Source: Clostridia bacterium (GTDB taxonomy: Bacteria; Bacillota_A; Clostridia; Oscillospirales; Acutalibacteraceae). Taken from it: a stretch of DNA of 64,000 nucleotides. The notes under the pieces are model-generated. The model did no database searches, was not told where the DNA came from, and worked only from the letters and a program-made list of their open reading frames with translations. The DNA is taken from the NCBI GenBank assembly GCA_017397065.1, contig JAFQKE010000024.1:70107-134106 (forward strand), given 5' to 3'. The position numbers and the translations under genes are program-made. This document shows positions 8,336 through 17,428 of this stretch, in pieces; position 1 is the first letter of the stretch, and each line of letters starts with the position of its first letter.

Positions 8336-10281
8336 TATATTTCGGTTTGAGCATCGGTATCGGTATCGTTTATTTTGGTGTTTTTGTTCCAAATTGTAAA
8401 TTTAAGCAAGCATAAAATAATAAGACCAAATACCAAAATGCTTCCTATGCTGAGAGCCCAACTCGGGAGCGAAATGAATTTTGAAAGATCTATGACTTTA
8501 TCTACACCAACAATGGCAAGTACGGCAAGTATAATGCCTATAAGGCCTTCGCCGGCTATCATACCGGAACAGAACAAAATTCCGTTAGAAATGGTTTTAT
8601 CCTTTCTCTTGCCCTCTTTCATCTTGTCAAAGAACAGACGGATAAGTCCACCAACCATAATGCAGGCGTTAAGCTGAACGGGCAGATAAATACCAATAGC
8701 AACCGGAAGAACGGGAATACGTAGTATTTCCACAATAATGGCAATGAATACGCCGATTAAAATAAGTCCCCAAGGAAGCTTGTTGGTCATAATACCTTCA
8801 ACGATTATCTTCATAAGACCGGCTTGAGGAGCGGCAAGCTCTTTTGAGCCAAAGCCCCATGCGGTATCGAGCAGATAAAGTGTTGCACCAATTGCAAGAG
8901 CCGAGGCAACAACGCCAATGATTTCACCGTACTGTTGCTTTTTAGGAGTAGCGCCTAAAAGGTAACCGGTTTTAAGGTCTTGTGAAGTGTCACCCGAAAT
9001 GGCGGCTACAATGCAAATAATAGAACCGATTGCAATGGCTGCCTGCATACCTGTAGCACCGATTTCGCCGCAGATTTTTAAAATTAGTGTTGCAATAAGC
9101 AGTGTTGCAATAGCCATACCTGAAACAGGGTTGTTAGAGCTACCAACAAGGCCTACCATACGTGATGAAACGGTTGCAAAGAAAAATCCGAAAATAACAA
9201 CAATAATTGCACCTACAAGCGATACGGGAACGGCAGGAACAAGCCATACCAAAAGGGTAAGAATAAGAATTGCGATAAGCACAATTGTCATATTTATATC
9301 TTGTGCGGTGCGTTCTTTACCATTTCCGCCGATAATGTTAAAGCCTTTCATAGAATCTCGGAATGTACGAACAATAAGTGGTAAGGATTTAATAAGGCTT
9401 ATGATTCCTCCGGCGGCAAGTGCACCTGCGCCGATGTAACGGATGTATGTGCTCCAAATTCCACTAGCACCCTCTGCGGCATAAATTTCGCCGATTGTTT
9501 CGGTTCCGGGATAAAGGGTAAGTGTGCTACCAAAAATAACAATAATGGGAATAAGCACAAGCCAGCTGAGTAATCCGCCCGAGAACATAAAGGATGAAAT
9601 TCTGGGGCCGCAGATGTAACCAACACTCATAACAGCGGGGTAAATCTGTGTTCCTACTGCACCGGGATAGGTTTTAGCACTACCTTCAATATTCACTTCG
9701 GAGGGAACAACCTTAAGTCCGTCAATCACAAACTTAAAGAATGCGGCAAATCCCATACCTGCAAAAACGGTCGAGGCACTGGAGCCACTCTCTTCACCTG
9801 CAAGCATAACCTCAGCACAGGCTTATCCCTCAGGATAGGGAAGTGTGCCGTGCTCACGAACTATAAGTGCATTGCGGAGCGGAATCATAAAAAATACGCC
9901 GAGCAATCCACCAAGAAGAGCGATTACGGTAATGGTTACAATGTTGGGCTTTTCCATTACGCCATCTTTTGCCCAAAGGAAAAGGGCGGGAAGTGTAAAT
10001 ATTGCACCTGCTGCAAGCGATTCACCTGCAGAACCAATGGTTTGCACAATGTTGCTCTCAAGTATGGAGTTTTTGCGTAAAATCACGCGGATAACACCCA
10101 TACCAATAACGGCGGCAGGTATGGATGCCGAAACGGTCATACCTACTCTAAGGCCTAAATAGGCGTTGGCTGCACCAAATACTACTGCTAAAATAACACC
10201 CATTATGATTGAGGTAACTGTAAGCTCAGGGGCGATTCTTTCGGCAGGAACATATGGCTTGAATTCTTTTTGTTTTTCCAT
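8335..10281 (-). pseudogene. OPT-family oligopeptide transporter interrupted by one in-frame stop
   Basis: Two open segments (10281-9823 and 9807-8335) lie in the same frame and together make one OPT transporter of about 648 residues, a normal family length. The only break is a TAA at 9825-9823, inside the conserved family motif where PEG-T-ACAEV is expected; here it reads PEG-stop-ACAEV. No frameshift is needed to join the halves. OPT proteins are multi-helix inner-membrane carriers of peptides or metal chelates. The downstream part keeps full coding character and its coupling to the PqqD gene. It could be a recent pseudogene, a sequencing error or a read-through case. The N-terminal segment starts at ATG 10281 after GAAAGGAATT. 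Confidence 0.85.
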
Positions 10282-10383
10282 AATAAATTCCTTTCATTAA
10301 AATCTGTTTAAGATTTTATTTTACAGTCTTAAATATATTATCATATATAGTTATAAAACACAAGATTTTTTGCAAAAAAACAG

Positions 10384-11649
10384 TTAATTTGCGTTTATAT
10401 TTAACTTTTTTTCGCTGGTTTTTGAGAACACGAATTTTTGACCCGAATATAAACCGGTATAGCCCGATATAACAAAGCTTATAATGGTGCTAAGTGTCAG
10501 ATAAATCATTGCTTCTCCGCCGAAAAGCTCAAGGCATATAAACAAGGTGGCAATGGGGCAATTTGTTACTCCGCAAAATAAAGCCGACATTCCTAAAGCG
10601 GCACCAAAAGCAGGATCTAAATTAAGCAAAACGCCAATACTGCCGCCAAAGGTCGCACCTATAAATAATGAGGGGACAATTTCGCCGCCCTTAAAGCCAA
10701 CTCCAATTGTTATTATGGTAAATAATATCTTTAAAATAAATGCTTCGTAGCGCACCTCACCCGAGTTGAAGATTCTTTCGATAATTTCAATTCCGCCGCC
10801 GTTATAATCGGTTGTTCCAACAGCAAGGGTAAGTAATACAATTAGCGAACCGCCGATAAAAATTCTTACAAATTCGTTTTTAAAGCATTTTTTAAAAAGA
10901 TTGTGTGAAATATGCATAGATTTGCAAAAAGCGAAGCTTATAGCAGCGGCTAAAACAGAAATTATTACCGACTTATAAAGCAATTCAAAGCTATAATCAG
11001 GAATAGCTTTAAGGTGAAAACGTTCGGGGGCAATGTTAAATAGCTGTGATATATAAAAGGCAGTGAAGGAGGATATCATTCCGGGCAGAAAAGCGGCCGA
11101 ACAAAATGAGCCGACACTTACAACTTCAATTGCAAAAATAAAGGCGCCTAAAGGCGTTCCAAAAACGGCCGAAAAAACAGCCCCCATACCGCACATAGTA
11201 AGTATGTGTAGTGAGCGATTGTCTAGTCGGAAAATTTTGCCGCAAAAAGCAGAAATGCTTCCGCCAAGCTGTAGTGCCGCACCTTCTCGACCGGATGAGC
11301 CTCCGCAAAGGTGTGTGATTACCGAGCCTATAAATATAGCCGGTGCCAGTAAAATTCTTATTTGCTTTTCCCCACGTACAAATTTAAAAACTTCATTTGT
11401 TCCTAAATTTGTTACTTTGCATAGCTTATATATAAAAATAATAGCAATACCGCCAAGGGGGAGAAAGTATAAAATCCAATCATTTGCAGTTCTCAGTTCG
11501 GTTACATAACTTATGGATTTTGAAAAAAGTACACCTGCAAGACCGCAGATGCCGCCGATTATTACTCCTAAAATTACCCATTTGAAAATTGCAAGGCAAT
11601 AATCTTTAAATTTATTCCAATTTTTCAAAAAAAGTGTTTTTGTATTCAA
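10384..11649 (-). CDS. ClC-family chloride channel or H+/Cl- antiporter
   Basis: A 421-residue polytopic membrane protein of the voltage-gated chloride channel family. The filter signatures are seen: GSSGREGAALQLGGS (family G-R-E-G-P) and GFKGGEIVPSLFIGATFGG. It would move chloride, or exchange it for protons, across the membrane. No CBS regulatory domain follows the membrane part. The start appears to be TTG (11649-11647) preceded by AGAGGT; no ATG gives a better N-terminus. It stands between the OPT gene and a phosphatase gene, all on the minus strand. Confidence 0.93.
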   Translation of the reverse strand: MNTKTLFLKNWNKFKDYCLAIFKWVILGVIIGGICGLAGVLFSKSISYVTELRTANDWILYFLPLGGIAIIFIYKLCKVTNLGTNEVFKFVRGEKQIRILLAPAIFIGSVITHLCGGSSGREGAALQLGGSISAFCGKIFRLDNRSLHILTMCGMGAVFSAVFGTPLGAFIFAIEVVSVGSFCSAAFLPGMISSFTAFYISQLFNIAPERFHLKAIPDYSFELLYKSVIISVLAAAISFAFCKSMHISHNLFKKCFKNEFVRIFIGGSLIVLLTLAVGTTDYNGGGIEIIERIFNSGEVRYEAFILKILFTIITIGVGFKGGEIVPSLFIGATFGGSIGVLLNLDPAFGAALGMSALFCGVTNCPIATLFICLELFGGEAMIYLTLSTIISFVISGYTGLYSGQKFVFSKTSEKKLNINAN

Positions 11650-11695
11650 TTGATATGACCTCTTAAAGCTATAGTAATTTTAATGAGTAGATTTG

Positions 11696-12253
11696 CTAAA
11701 TCCACCCAAAAAAGCTGAAATTTTTATTATATTCAATCTCTGTAACATCACAGTAATCTATTTTCCATTTACCTGTAAAACGGCGTATGATTCCACCATG
11801 ACTAACAACAATAATTTTTTCAAACCCCAAATCATAATATTTGTCTGCTACGGGTTTTATTCGATTTGTGATTTCGCTCAGAGTTTCCCATTTTTTTATT
11901 TGACCATCCGGGGCTTCGCCAGAATATTTAATAAAATCTAAGTTTAAAGCCTTGGCTTCATCAGCACCCTTTACTCTAAAGGTTTTATCAAAAATCTGCT
12001 CGTGCAGGTCGGTTTCTACGGCGAGTTCAATAATAAGATTTTTAGATATGATTGCCGCTGTTTGAAGTGCTCTTGTGTAGGGAGAGGAAATAATTATTTG
12101 TGCGTTATTTAAAAGCGGATTTTTTGAAACTTTTTCTGCTTGGTTAATACCGTTTTTAGTAAGTGGCGCAAAGTCCCTGCCCTGACCAATAAACCCACGT
12201 GAATCAACCTCACTAAAATCGGGCTCGCCGTGACGAATAAAAACAATCTTCAT
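11696..12253 (-). CDS. Histidine phosphatase family protein
   Basis: A 185-residue member of the phosphoglycerate-mutase-like branch. The catalytic RHG motif is at residues 7-9 (IRHGEPDF), the second His is in VSHGG, and a PYTRALQTA segment matches the family. It would hydrolyse a phosphomonoester through a phosphohistidine intermediate, but the substrate cannot be told. The gene begins 8 bp after the acyltransferase gene ends, so the two are probably co-transcribed. Confidence 0.88.
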   Translation of the reverse strand: MKIVFIRHGEPDFSEVDSRGFIGQGRDFAPLTKNGINQAEKVSKNPLLNNAQIIISSPYTRALQTAAIISKNLIIELAVETDLHEQIFDKTFRVKGADEAKALNLDFIKYSGEAPDGQIKKWETLSEITNRIKPVADKYYDLGFEKIIVVSHGGIIRRFTGKWKIDYCDVTEIEYNKNFSFFGWI

Positions 12254-12261
12254 AAATTTTA

Positions 12262-13542
12262 TTACCTTAAAATTGATTTTCTTTCCTTTGTTTTTTCAAG
12301 ATTTTTTTGGTAAATTATTTCGGTTGCAAAGGCTAGCTTGGTGATAACATTCTGCTTTGTGGGGTAACAGTAGAATGAGTCGTTTTCGGTGGAAATATCT
12401 ACGCAGTCGAAAGGCTTGATGTAACAGTAATCATATTCAATGTGCAGGCTGTTATTTTCTAATGGAGTGCGTATTATTCTGTAATCCTCGCCGTTATAAC
12501 AACCCTCTAAAATAAAGCCGTTTTCAGCAGAATGGGTGAGGGTAGCCTTGCCAAGCGGCATAAATCTCCAGCATCGGGGCAGAGAATAAACATCAACCTC
12601 ATCGCTGAAAGAATATTCACCCTTTTCAATCTGTTTTTTAACCTGTTCACGCTCCCATTCAAACCAATCGGGAATATGTGAAAATTCGGTTTCACCCTCT
12701 AAAGCCTGTAGATTTCCATCTTCGTTCCAGTTCCATCGTTTGCCGCAAGCGGTACAGAAAATTTTACTTCCCCTTGAATCCATTTTGGATTCGGTTAAAC
12801 AGTGGGGACATTGGTATAATACCTTGTGTAGTCCCTCGGCACGAAAAGGCTCCTTTATAAGGATTCCATTTTCCTTTTGATATCGGTAATCGTCGTATTC
12901 GAAAGCATTTTTTACAGCCTCATTTATTTCATCTACCGACATTGATTTTATTTGCTCGGTTGTTAAAATTTTGGTCATAGTTGTGTGAAGCGGCACCTTG
13001 CGTTTTTTTCTGAAATTCCAAAACGGAGAGTGCAGATGGTTGCCGTGATGCAGGGCTACCACAACAGGCACCTTGTTAAGCTTTATAAGCTTTCCAAGTG
13101 ATTCCGGCATATATGAGGTTGTGCCGCAGGGGGAGTATCTCGCTTCGGGATACATTGAAAGAATATCACCCTTTTTAAGTACACGGTTTATGGATTTTAT
13201 AAGGTGCATATCACGGGTGAATTTTCTTGTGCAGATTCCACCTATAAGCTCTAATAAAAAAGGCCTTCGGTAGTATCCGTCAATACTTACAACATTATTT
13301 ACACGGTAGGGCAGGGTACCCATTGCCGTGATTTCAAAATCAATAAAATACATATGGTTGCTTAGTAGCATATAGGGTGGCTTTAAACCCTCCATATTTA
13401 TTTTATCTATTCTGTATTTTTTGCCGATAAGCATAATTCGGGAAAGCAGCCATATAAGCCATACAATTACAATAGGTTGGCGGATGGGGTATTTTGCGGT
13501 GTTATATCTTTTTTTGTTTTTGTAATTTACTTCCTTAATCAT
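12262..13542 (-). CDS. PlsC-like acyltransferase with zinc-ribbon insert
   Basis: A 426-residue protein. Its N-terminal half resembles 1-acyl-glycerol-3-phosphate acyltransferases: one hydrophobic segment (about 25-45), then the H-x4-D motif in NHMYFID, and a PEARYS segment like the family's EGTRS block. After residue ~240 there is a zinc ribbon, CPHC (16 residues) CTAC, and then a beta-rich region of unknown role. It is longer than ordinary PlsC (~240 residues). A role in membrane lipid acylation is likely; the C-terminal half is unexplained. The ribosome site is AGGATGTGAT before ATG 13542. Confidence 0.8.
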   Translation of the reverse strand: MIKEVNYKNKKRYNTAKYPIRQPIVIVWLIWLLSRIMLIGKKYRIDKINMEGLKPPYMLLSNHMYFIDFEITAMGTLPYRVNNVVSIDGYYRRPFLLELIGGICTRKFTRDMHLIKSINRVLKKGDILSMYPEARYSPCGTTSYMPESLGKLIKLNKVPVVVALHHGNHLHSPFWNFRKKRKVPLHTTMTKILTTEQIKSMSVDEINEAVKNAFEYDDYRYQKENGILIKEPFRAEGLHKVLYQCPHCLTESKMDSRGSKIFCTACGKRWNWNEDGNLQALEGETEFSHIPDWFEWEREQVKKQIEKGEYSFSDEVDVYSLPRCWRFMPLGKATLTHSAENGFILEGCYNGEDYRIIRTPLENNSLHIEYDYCYIKPFDCVDISTENDSFYCYPTKQNVITKLAFATEIIYQKNLEKTKERKSILR

Positions 13543-13706
13543 AAATATATCACATCCTACAAACTTGATTTTACACTATTTTTCTTCAAAAAGCAACATT
13601 TTTAATTCCGGTAGCTTATTTACACTTGAAAGAGATGATATTGTTTGGTATACTTAAAATAGTAAAGATATATTTTGCGATTTCCATAATAAAAGCAGGT
13701 GATAGA

Positions 13707-14666
13707 ATGACAGCTTTATATATTATTTTAGGTGTTTTGGCAGGAAGCGTGCTTTTGGTTTTAATTACCTCCTTTGTTTGCTTTATGCTGGCTTTTTTTG
13801 GTATTCGTGAAAAGCAGAGTGATAAATTTAAAATCCCACCCGGAAAGATTTACAAGCCCTACCGTGACACTATGGTAAAATGGATGAAAGAGGTAAGAGA
13901 AATGCCCTCAAGGGAGGTAAGCATTACTTCGTTTGACGGTCTTACCCTTTATGGAAAATATTATGAGTATTCCAAAGATGCTCCGATTGAGCTGATGTTC
14001 CACGGCTACAGAGGTACAGGGGAACGTGATTTGTGTGGCGGTGTTCAGCGTTGCTTTAAGCTTGGCCGAAGCTGCTTAATAGTAGATCAGCGTACTGCAG
14101 GTAAAAGCGGCGGCAGGGTGATAACCTTTGGTATAAGAGAGAGCCGTGATTGCCTTAAATGGATTGATTACATAATAGAAAATATAAATAAAGATGCAAA
14201 AATTATAATAACGGGAATCTCGATGGGAGCGGCTACCGTTACGGTGGCGGCCGGAGAAGATTTGCCACAAAATGTTATATCCGCACTTGCTGATTGCGGA
14301 TATACATCACCTGAGGCAATTATTAAAAAGGTTATTAAGGATTTAAAGTTGCCGCCTAAAATTATGTACCCATTTGTAAAGCTTGGTGCAAGGATTTTTG
14401 GCAGACTTGATTTGGATGAATATTCTCCCATAAAAGCAATGGAAAACTGTAAAATCCCCATCATTTTTATCCACGGTACAACCGATGATTTTGTACCCTA
14501 TGAAATGAGCGTGGAAAATTATAATGCCTGCACCCACAAAATCAAAAAAATGGTGTCGGTAGAGGGGGCAGGTCACGGACTCGCTTATCTTGTAGATACC
14601 GAGGGCTATTTTAAAGCAATAAGAGAGTTTGATGAACTTTTGGCTGCAGAGAACAAACAAAACTAA
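13707..14666 (+). CDS. Membrane-anchored alpha/beta hydrolase
   Basis: About 319 residues with one N-terminal hydrophobic helix (about 5-30) and an alpha/beta-hydrolase domain. The nucleophile elbow is GISMG (catalytic Ser), the acid is in HGTTDDFVP and the His in GAGHG. An oxyanion-like segment reads MFHGYRGT. It probably acts as an esterase or peptidase at the membrane; the substrate is unknown. The ATG at 13707 follows AGGTGATAG and starts the hydrophobic helix, whereas the upstream ATG at 13626 has no ribosome site. Confidence 0.87.
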   Translation: MTALYIILGVLAGSVLLVLITSFVCFMLAFFGIREKQSDKFKIPPGKIYKPYRDTMVKWMKEVREMPSREVSITSFDGLTLYGKYYEYSKDAPIELMFHGYRGTGERDLCGGVQRCFKLGRSCLIVDQRTAGKSGGRVITFGIRESRDCLKWIDYIIENINKDAKIIITGISMGAATVTVAAGEDLPQNVISALADCGYTSPEAIIKKVIKDLKLPPKIMYPFVKLGARIFGRLDLDEYSPIKAMENCKIPIIFIHGTTDDFVPYEMSVENYNACTHKIKKMVSVEGAGHGLAYLVDTEGYFKAIREFDELLAAENKQN

Positions 14667-14716
14667 TTTAAGCGAATCTTATGATTTATAAAAACATTTT
14701 GAAAATGGTGATTTTT

Positions 14717-15556
14717 ATGAAAATAGGTATTTCTACAGGAGCTTATTCTCGCTATGGCGATAAAATGTTTGAAAAAGTAAAAGGCTTTGGCTATTCAGCG
14801 GTTGATTTTTTAATGTCAAATACCAATGCAGATATTTATACCAAGGATTTAAATGAAGTAAAAGAATATTTGCTTCATTTAAAAAAGTTGGCAAATGATG
14901 CTGGGATAGTTGTTAATCAAGCCCATGGCCCTTGGCGATGGCCCCCTCAGGATGATACGTTAGAAAATCGGTTGGAACGTATGGAAAAAATGAAGCGTTC
15001 AATACAAATGGCTTATTTGCTTGGTGCTGAAAACTTTGTTATACATCCTTTGGAACCTTTCGGAATAAACGATTTAGATATAGGCAAACAAAAGGAAACC
15101 TTTGGAATTAACTATGAATTTTTTATGGAGTTACTACCAACAGCCAAAGAGTATGGCGTTGTAATTTGTCTGGAAAATATGCCTTGGGATAGGTTTTCAA
15201 TGGCAAGGCCGGAAGATATTTTAAATTTTGTAAATAAAATTAACGACGATAATTTTAAGGCTTGTTTGGATACAGGTCACGTAGCGGCTCTTGAATTATC
15301 GGCAGGCGATTCGGTTCGACTTTTAAATAAAGAATTAAGGGTTTTCCATGTTCACGATAGTTATCCGGGCAGGGATATGCATTTATTGCCTTATTGTGGA
15401 ATTATAGATTGGGCAGATTTTGGTGCGGCGGTTAAGGAAATTGGTTTTGACGGAGTAATATCCTTGGAAACTGCTCCTTCGGAAAAGTTGCCTAAGTCAA
15501 TTTTTGAAGAAATGAGCCTAACACTTAGCAAGATTTTAAAAAGTATAGTGGAATAA
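14717..15556 (+). CDS. Sugar phosphate isomerase/epimerase family TIM-barrel protein
   Basis: About 279 residues of the xylose isomerase-like / AP endonuclease 2 superfamily. Metal-ligand-like residues appear in order: VNQAHGPW (His), FVIHPLEPF, VICLENMPW (Glu), ACLDTGHV (Asp, His), VFHVHDSYPG and VISLETAPS. Such proteins isomerise or epimerise sugars or act on inositol-type substrates, and a nuclease role is also possible. The true start is ATG 14717 (MKIGISTGAYS). It is 50 bp after the hydrolase gene on the same strand. Confidence 0.85.
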   Translation: MKIGISTGAYSRYGDKMFEKVKGFGYSAVDFLMSNTNADIYTKDLNEVKEYLLHLKKLANDAGIVVNQAHGPWRWPPQDDTLENRLERMEKMKRSIQMAYLLGAENFVIHPLEPFGINDLDIGKQKETFGINYEFFMELLPTAKEYGVVICLENMPWDRFSMARPEDILNFVNKINDDNFKACLDTGHVAALELSAGDSVRLLNKELRVFHVHDSYPGRDMHLLPYCGIIDWADFGAAVKEIGFDGVISLETAPSEKLPKSIFEEMSLTLSKILKSIVE

Positions 15557-15597
15557 TTTTTGCCGAGAAAATATTTGAAAAAATTTTAAATTCCCTC

Positions 15598-15663
15598 TTG
15601 ACTTTAACGCTTTTATGTGTTAAACTATCATACGTGGTTGCTTTAACGCTTTTATGCGATAAA
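15598..15663 (+). promoter_or_regulatory. Orphan promoter with tandem palindromic operators
   Basis: TTGACT (15598-15603), 17-bp spacer, TAAACT (15621-15626). A palindrome with half-sites TTTAACGC and GTGTTAAA around TTTTAT spans 15603-15624. A second (TTTAACGC/GCGATAAA) is at 15642-15663. Spacing and layout are the same as at 17052-17117, but no gene follows; a dispersed repeat begins 8 bp later. Confidence 0.7.
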
Positions 15664-15670
15664 GTGTTGT

Positions 15671-15863
15671 TTATCGCAGAGATTTTCGGGCGATACCGTA
15701 GGGGCAGGCGGTACGGCTTCGCCCAAACCCCTTTGCCACCTTGTGGCATTTCCCCTATGAGGGGAATTAGCCTCGACTGCCCGTAAAAAATTGCATAATT
15801 TAGCGGTTTTTTCACCTCATCCACCAACGTGCGTTGGTCCCCCTTCCCCATCAAGGGGAAGGC
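15671..15863 (+). repeat. Dispersed GC-rich repeat, family A, copy 1
   Basis: Shares its two ends almost exactly with 60811-60928: TTTATCGCAGAGATTTT at the left, and CACCTCATCCACC with CCCCTTCCCCATCAAGGGG at the right. This copy has about 60 extra bases in the middle (about 15711-15771) with their own small hairpins. It contains no coding sequence. This and the next repeat fill the 536-bp gap before degV. Confidence 0.85.
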
Positions 15864-15870
15864 TTGTAAA

Positions 15871-16014
15871 CTACAATTTATATGCCTAATATATTTATAA
15901 AAAGAAAAATCTGTAATAAAAGTGCTTTTTTACACTTTTATTGCAGATTTTTCATTTCGTTTTATTCTTATTTAAAGGAATTTAATAAACTTTCTTTTTT
16001 ACAGCCCCTTTTTT
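15871..16014 (+). repeat. Dispersed hairpin repeat, family B, copy 1
   Basis: A ~20-bp stem (15905-15924 with 15933-15952, arms around AAAAATCTGTAATAAAAGTG) is followed by a conserved tail containing TTATTTAAAGGAATTTAATA and ACAGCCCC. The same unit recurs at 33512-33600, 55040-55168 and, inverted, 60671-60810. It can also act as a terminator. Confidence 0.88.
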
Positions 16015-16092
16015 ATAAATAAGCGTGTGTAGGTGGCGTAGCATTTATTATGTGTTTGTAAATCACAGATTGCTTTTTAGAGTCCCTTAATT

Positions 16093-16926
16093 TTATACAG
16101 TCTCAAACCCAACCAAAAGCCCGCCTTTTTCGGCGTAAAAGCTACAAAGTCCTCGGCATTTATGTATTATTATTTTTGCTGTTTTAAATTCCTTTTTAAT
16201 AAGCTCCTTTAATTTTTCACTAGCAGCCTCATTAAAGCAGTGAGCAATTCTTACAAGACCGCCTTTAAATCCAATTGATTTCATATGTGCAACAATTGCT
16301 TCCAAGGCCTTTGCTTCACCACGGCACTTGTTAAGCGGCTCTAAATCACCTTTATCACTCGCTTTTCCAACAACACGTATTCCAAGCAGCCCTGCCATTT
16401 TTGCAACAAGCGAACTCACTCTGCCGTTGTTAGCCAGATTTTTCATAGATTCCAGCATAAACAAAAGTCCGGTGTGATTTGTATATTCGGTGATTTTTTC
16501 GCATATATCATCAAAGCTTTCGCCACTAAGTATCAGCGATTTTAATTTTTCAATTATTAAGTATATTTCCGGCCCCGCTGTAAGAGAGTTAAGCACAAAA
16601 ACCTTTCGGTCAGGATGTTGTTCTTCATAGCTGGCTTTTGCTGCTTGGGCGGCATTGTAGCTGCCCGAAAGCGTACCGGTTATGGTAACACAAAAAATTT
16701 CTTCAGCGTCGCCAAAGGTGTTAAGCCAATCGGAAGGATTAGGACAGGAGGTTGAGGATTTCCCCTTATAAGCCTGCAAATCATTTACCATTTTTAGTAC
16801 ATCTAAATCTTCGTTATCAACATATTCATTTTCTGCGGTTATTATTTTAAGCGGTGCGGAGGCGAACTCTACACCCTCAAGGCTATGTATATCAGCCGAT
16901 GAATCTGCAACTATTTTAATACTCAT
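16093..16926 (-). CDS. DegV family fatty-acid-binding protein
   Basis: 277 residues, full DegV length. Typical signatures: IVADSSADI at the start, the TSCPNPSDW segment (family TSQPS/TSCP block) and ITGTLSGSYNAA, whose Ser/Thr residues hold the lipid carboxylate. DegV (FakB-like) proteins bind fatty acids, and in partner systems present them to a FakA kinase; no fakA is seen here. Preceded by GGAGAGTAATA. The gene is convergent with the upstream repeat region and divergent from the T-box operon. Confidence 0.92.
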   Translation of the reverse strand: MSIKIVADSSADIHSLEGVEFASAPLKIITAENEYVDNEDLDVLKMVNDLQAYKGKSSTSCPNPSDWLNTFGDAEEIFCVTITGTLSGSYNAAQAAKASYEEQHPDRKVFVLNSLTAGPEIYLIIEKLKSLILSGESFDDICEKITEYTNHTGLLFMLESMKNLANNGRVSSLVAKMAGLLGIRVVGKASDKGDLEPLNKCRGEAKALEAIVAHMKSIGFKGGLVRIAHCFNEAASEKLKELIKKEFKTAKIIIHKCRGLCSFYAEKGGLLVGFETV

Positions 16927-17051
16927 TATTACTCTCCTGACATTATATTTAAAAAACTAAAAACTACATAATCTAGTTTTCAAAACTATATTACGCCGTT
17001 TTGTGAATTTTGTCAATAGAAAATTTGTTAAAACTTTTTTAAAAATAACTA

Positions 17052-17117
17052 TTGACTTTAGCACTTTTATGTGTTAAACTATCATATACAATCGCTTTAA
17101 CGCTTTTATGCGCTAAA
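17052..17117 (+). promoter_or_regulatory. Promoter with two palindromic operators before the tyrosine T-box
   Basis: TTGACT (17052-17057), 17-bp spacer, TAAACT (17075-17080). Operator 1 (17057-17078) has half-sites TTTAGCAC and GTGTTAAA around TTTTAT and lies across the promoter. Operator 2 (17096-17117) has TTTAACGC and GCGCTAAA around TTTTAT. Their starts are 39 bp apart. The layout implies a DNA-binding repressor acting in addition to the T-box; which protein is unknown. Confidence 0.75.
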
Positions 17118-17139
17118 GTAAAAACGATATTTTAAAAAC

Positions 17140-17398
17140 GCTTTGACGAAAATCAGTAGAAATATATCCTCTTTTTCAGAGAGCAGTTGGTTGGTGCAAA
17201 ACTGTAAATGGTATGTTTTGAATTACCTTTCCGAGCGGCTTTTTTGAACGCTTTATACCGGCTATTAGAAAAAGACGGGTCAGCCCGATACAGCTTCGGA
17301 TACTTTTGATATCCGCTTGAGGCCGATTTATTCGGTAAACTGAGGTGGTACCGCGGGAACACTCGCCCTCTGCATTAAGCAGGGGGCTTTTATATTTT
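17140..17398 (+). promoter_or_regulatory. T-box leader, specifier reads UAC (tyrosine)
   Basis: Stem I landmarks are AGTA (17155-17158), AGAGAG (17178-17183) and a GGTGCAAA distal loop. The helix above the specifier loop pairs GAAATATATC (17159-17168) with GGTATGTTTT (17210-17219), which places GAA at 17220-17222. Using the GAA-N-codon register of the thrS leader in this window, the specifier is UAC (17224-17226), tyrosine; direct adjacency would give UUA, leucine. The T-box AACTGAGGTGGTACCGCGG is at 17338-17356. The terminator stem GCCCTCTGC/GCAGGGGGC (17365-17387) is followed by T-rich sequence. Confidence 0.92.
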
Positions 17399-17428
17399 TA
17401 AAAAGTAGTTTAAGGAGCAAAAATAATA

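Noticed and set aside
11063..11509. Plus-strand open frame inside the ClC gene
   Set aside because: It is a shadow of the conserved ClC reading frame on the other strand.
17153..17362. Minus-strand open frame in the second T-box
   Set aside because: It is antisense to a structured RNA leader, without ribosome site or family resemblance.
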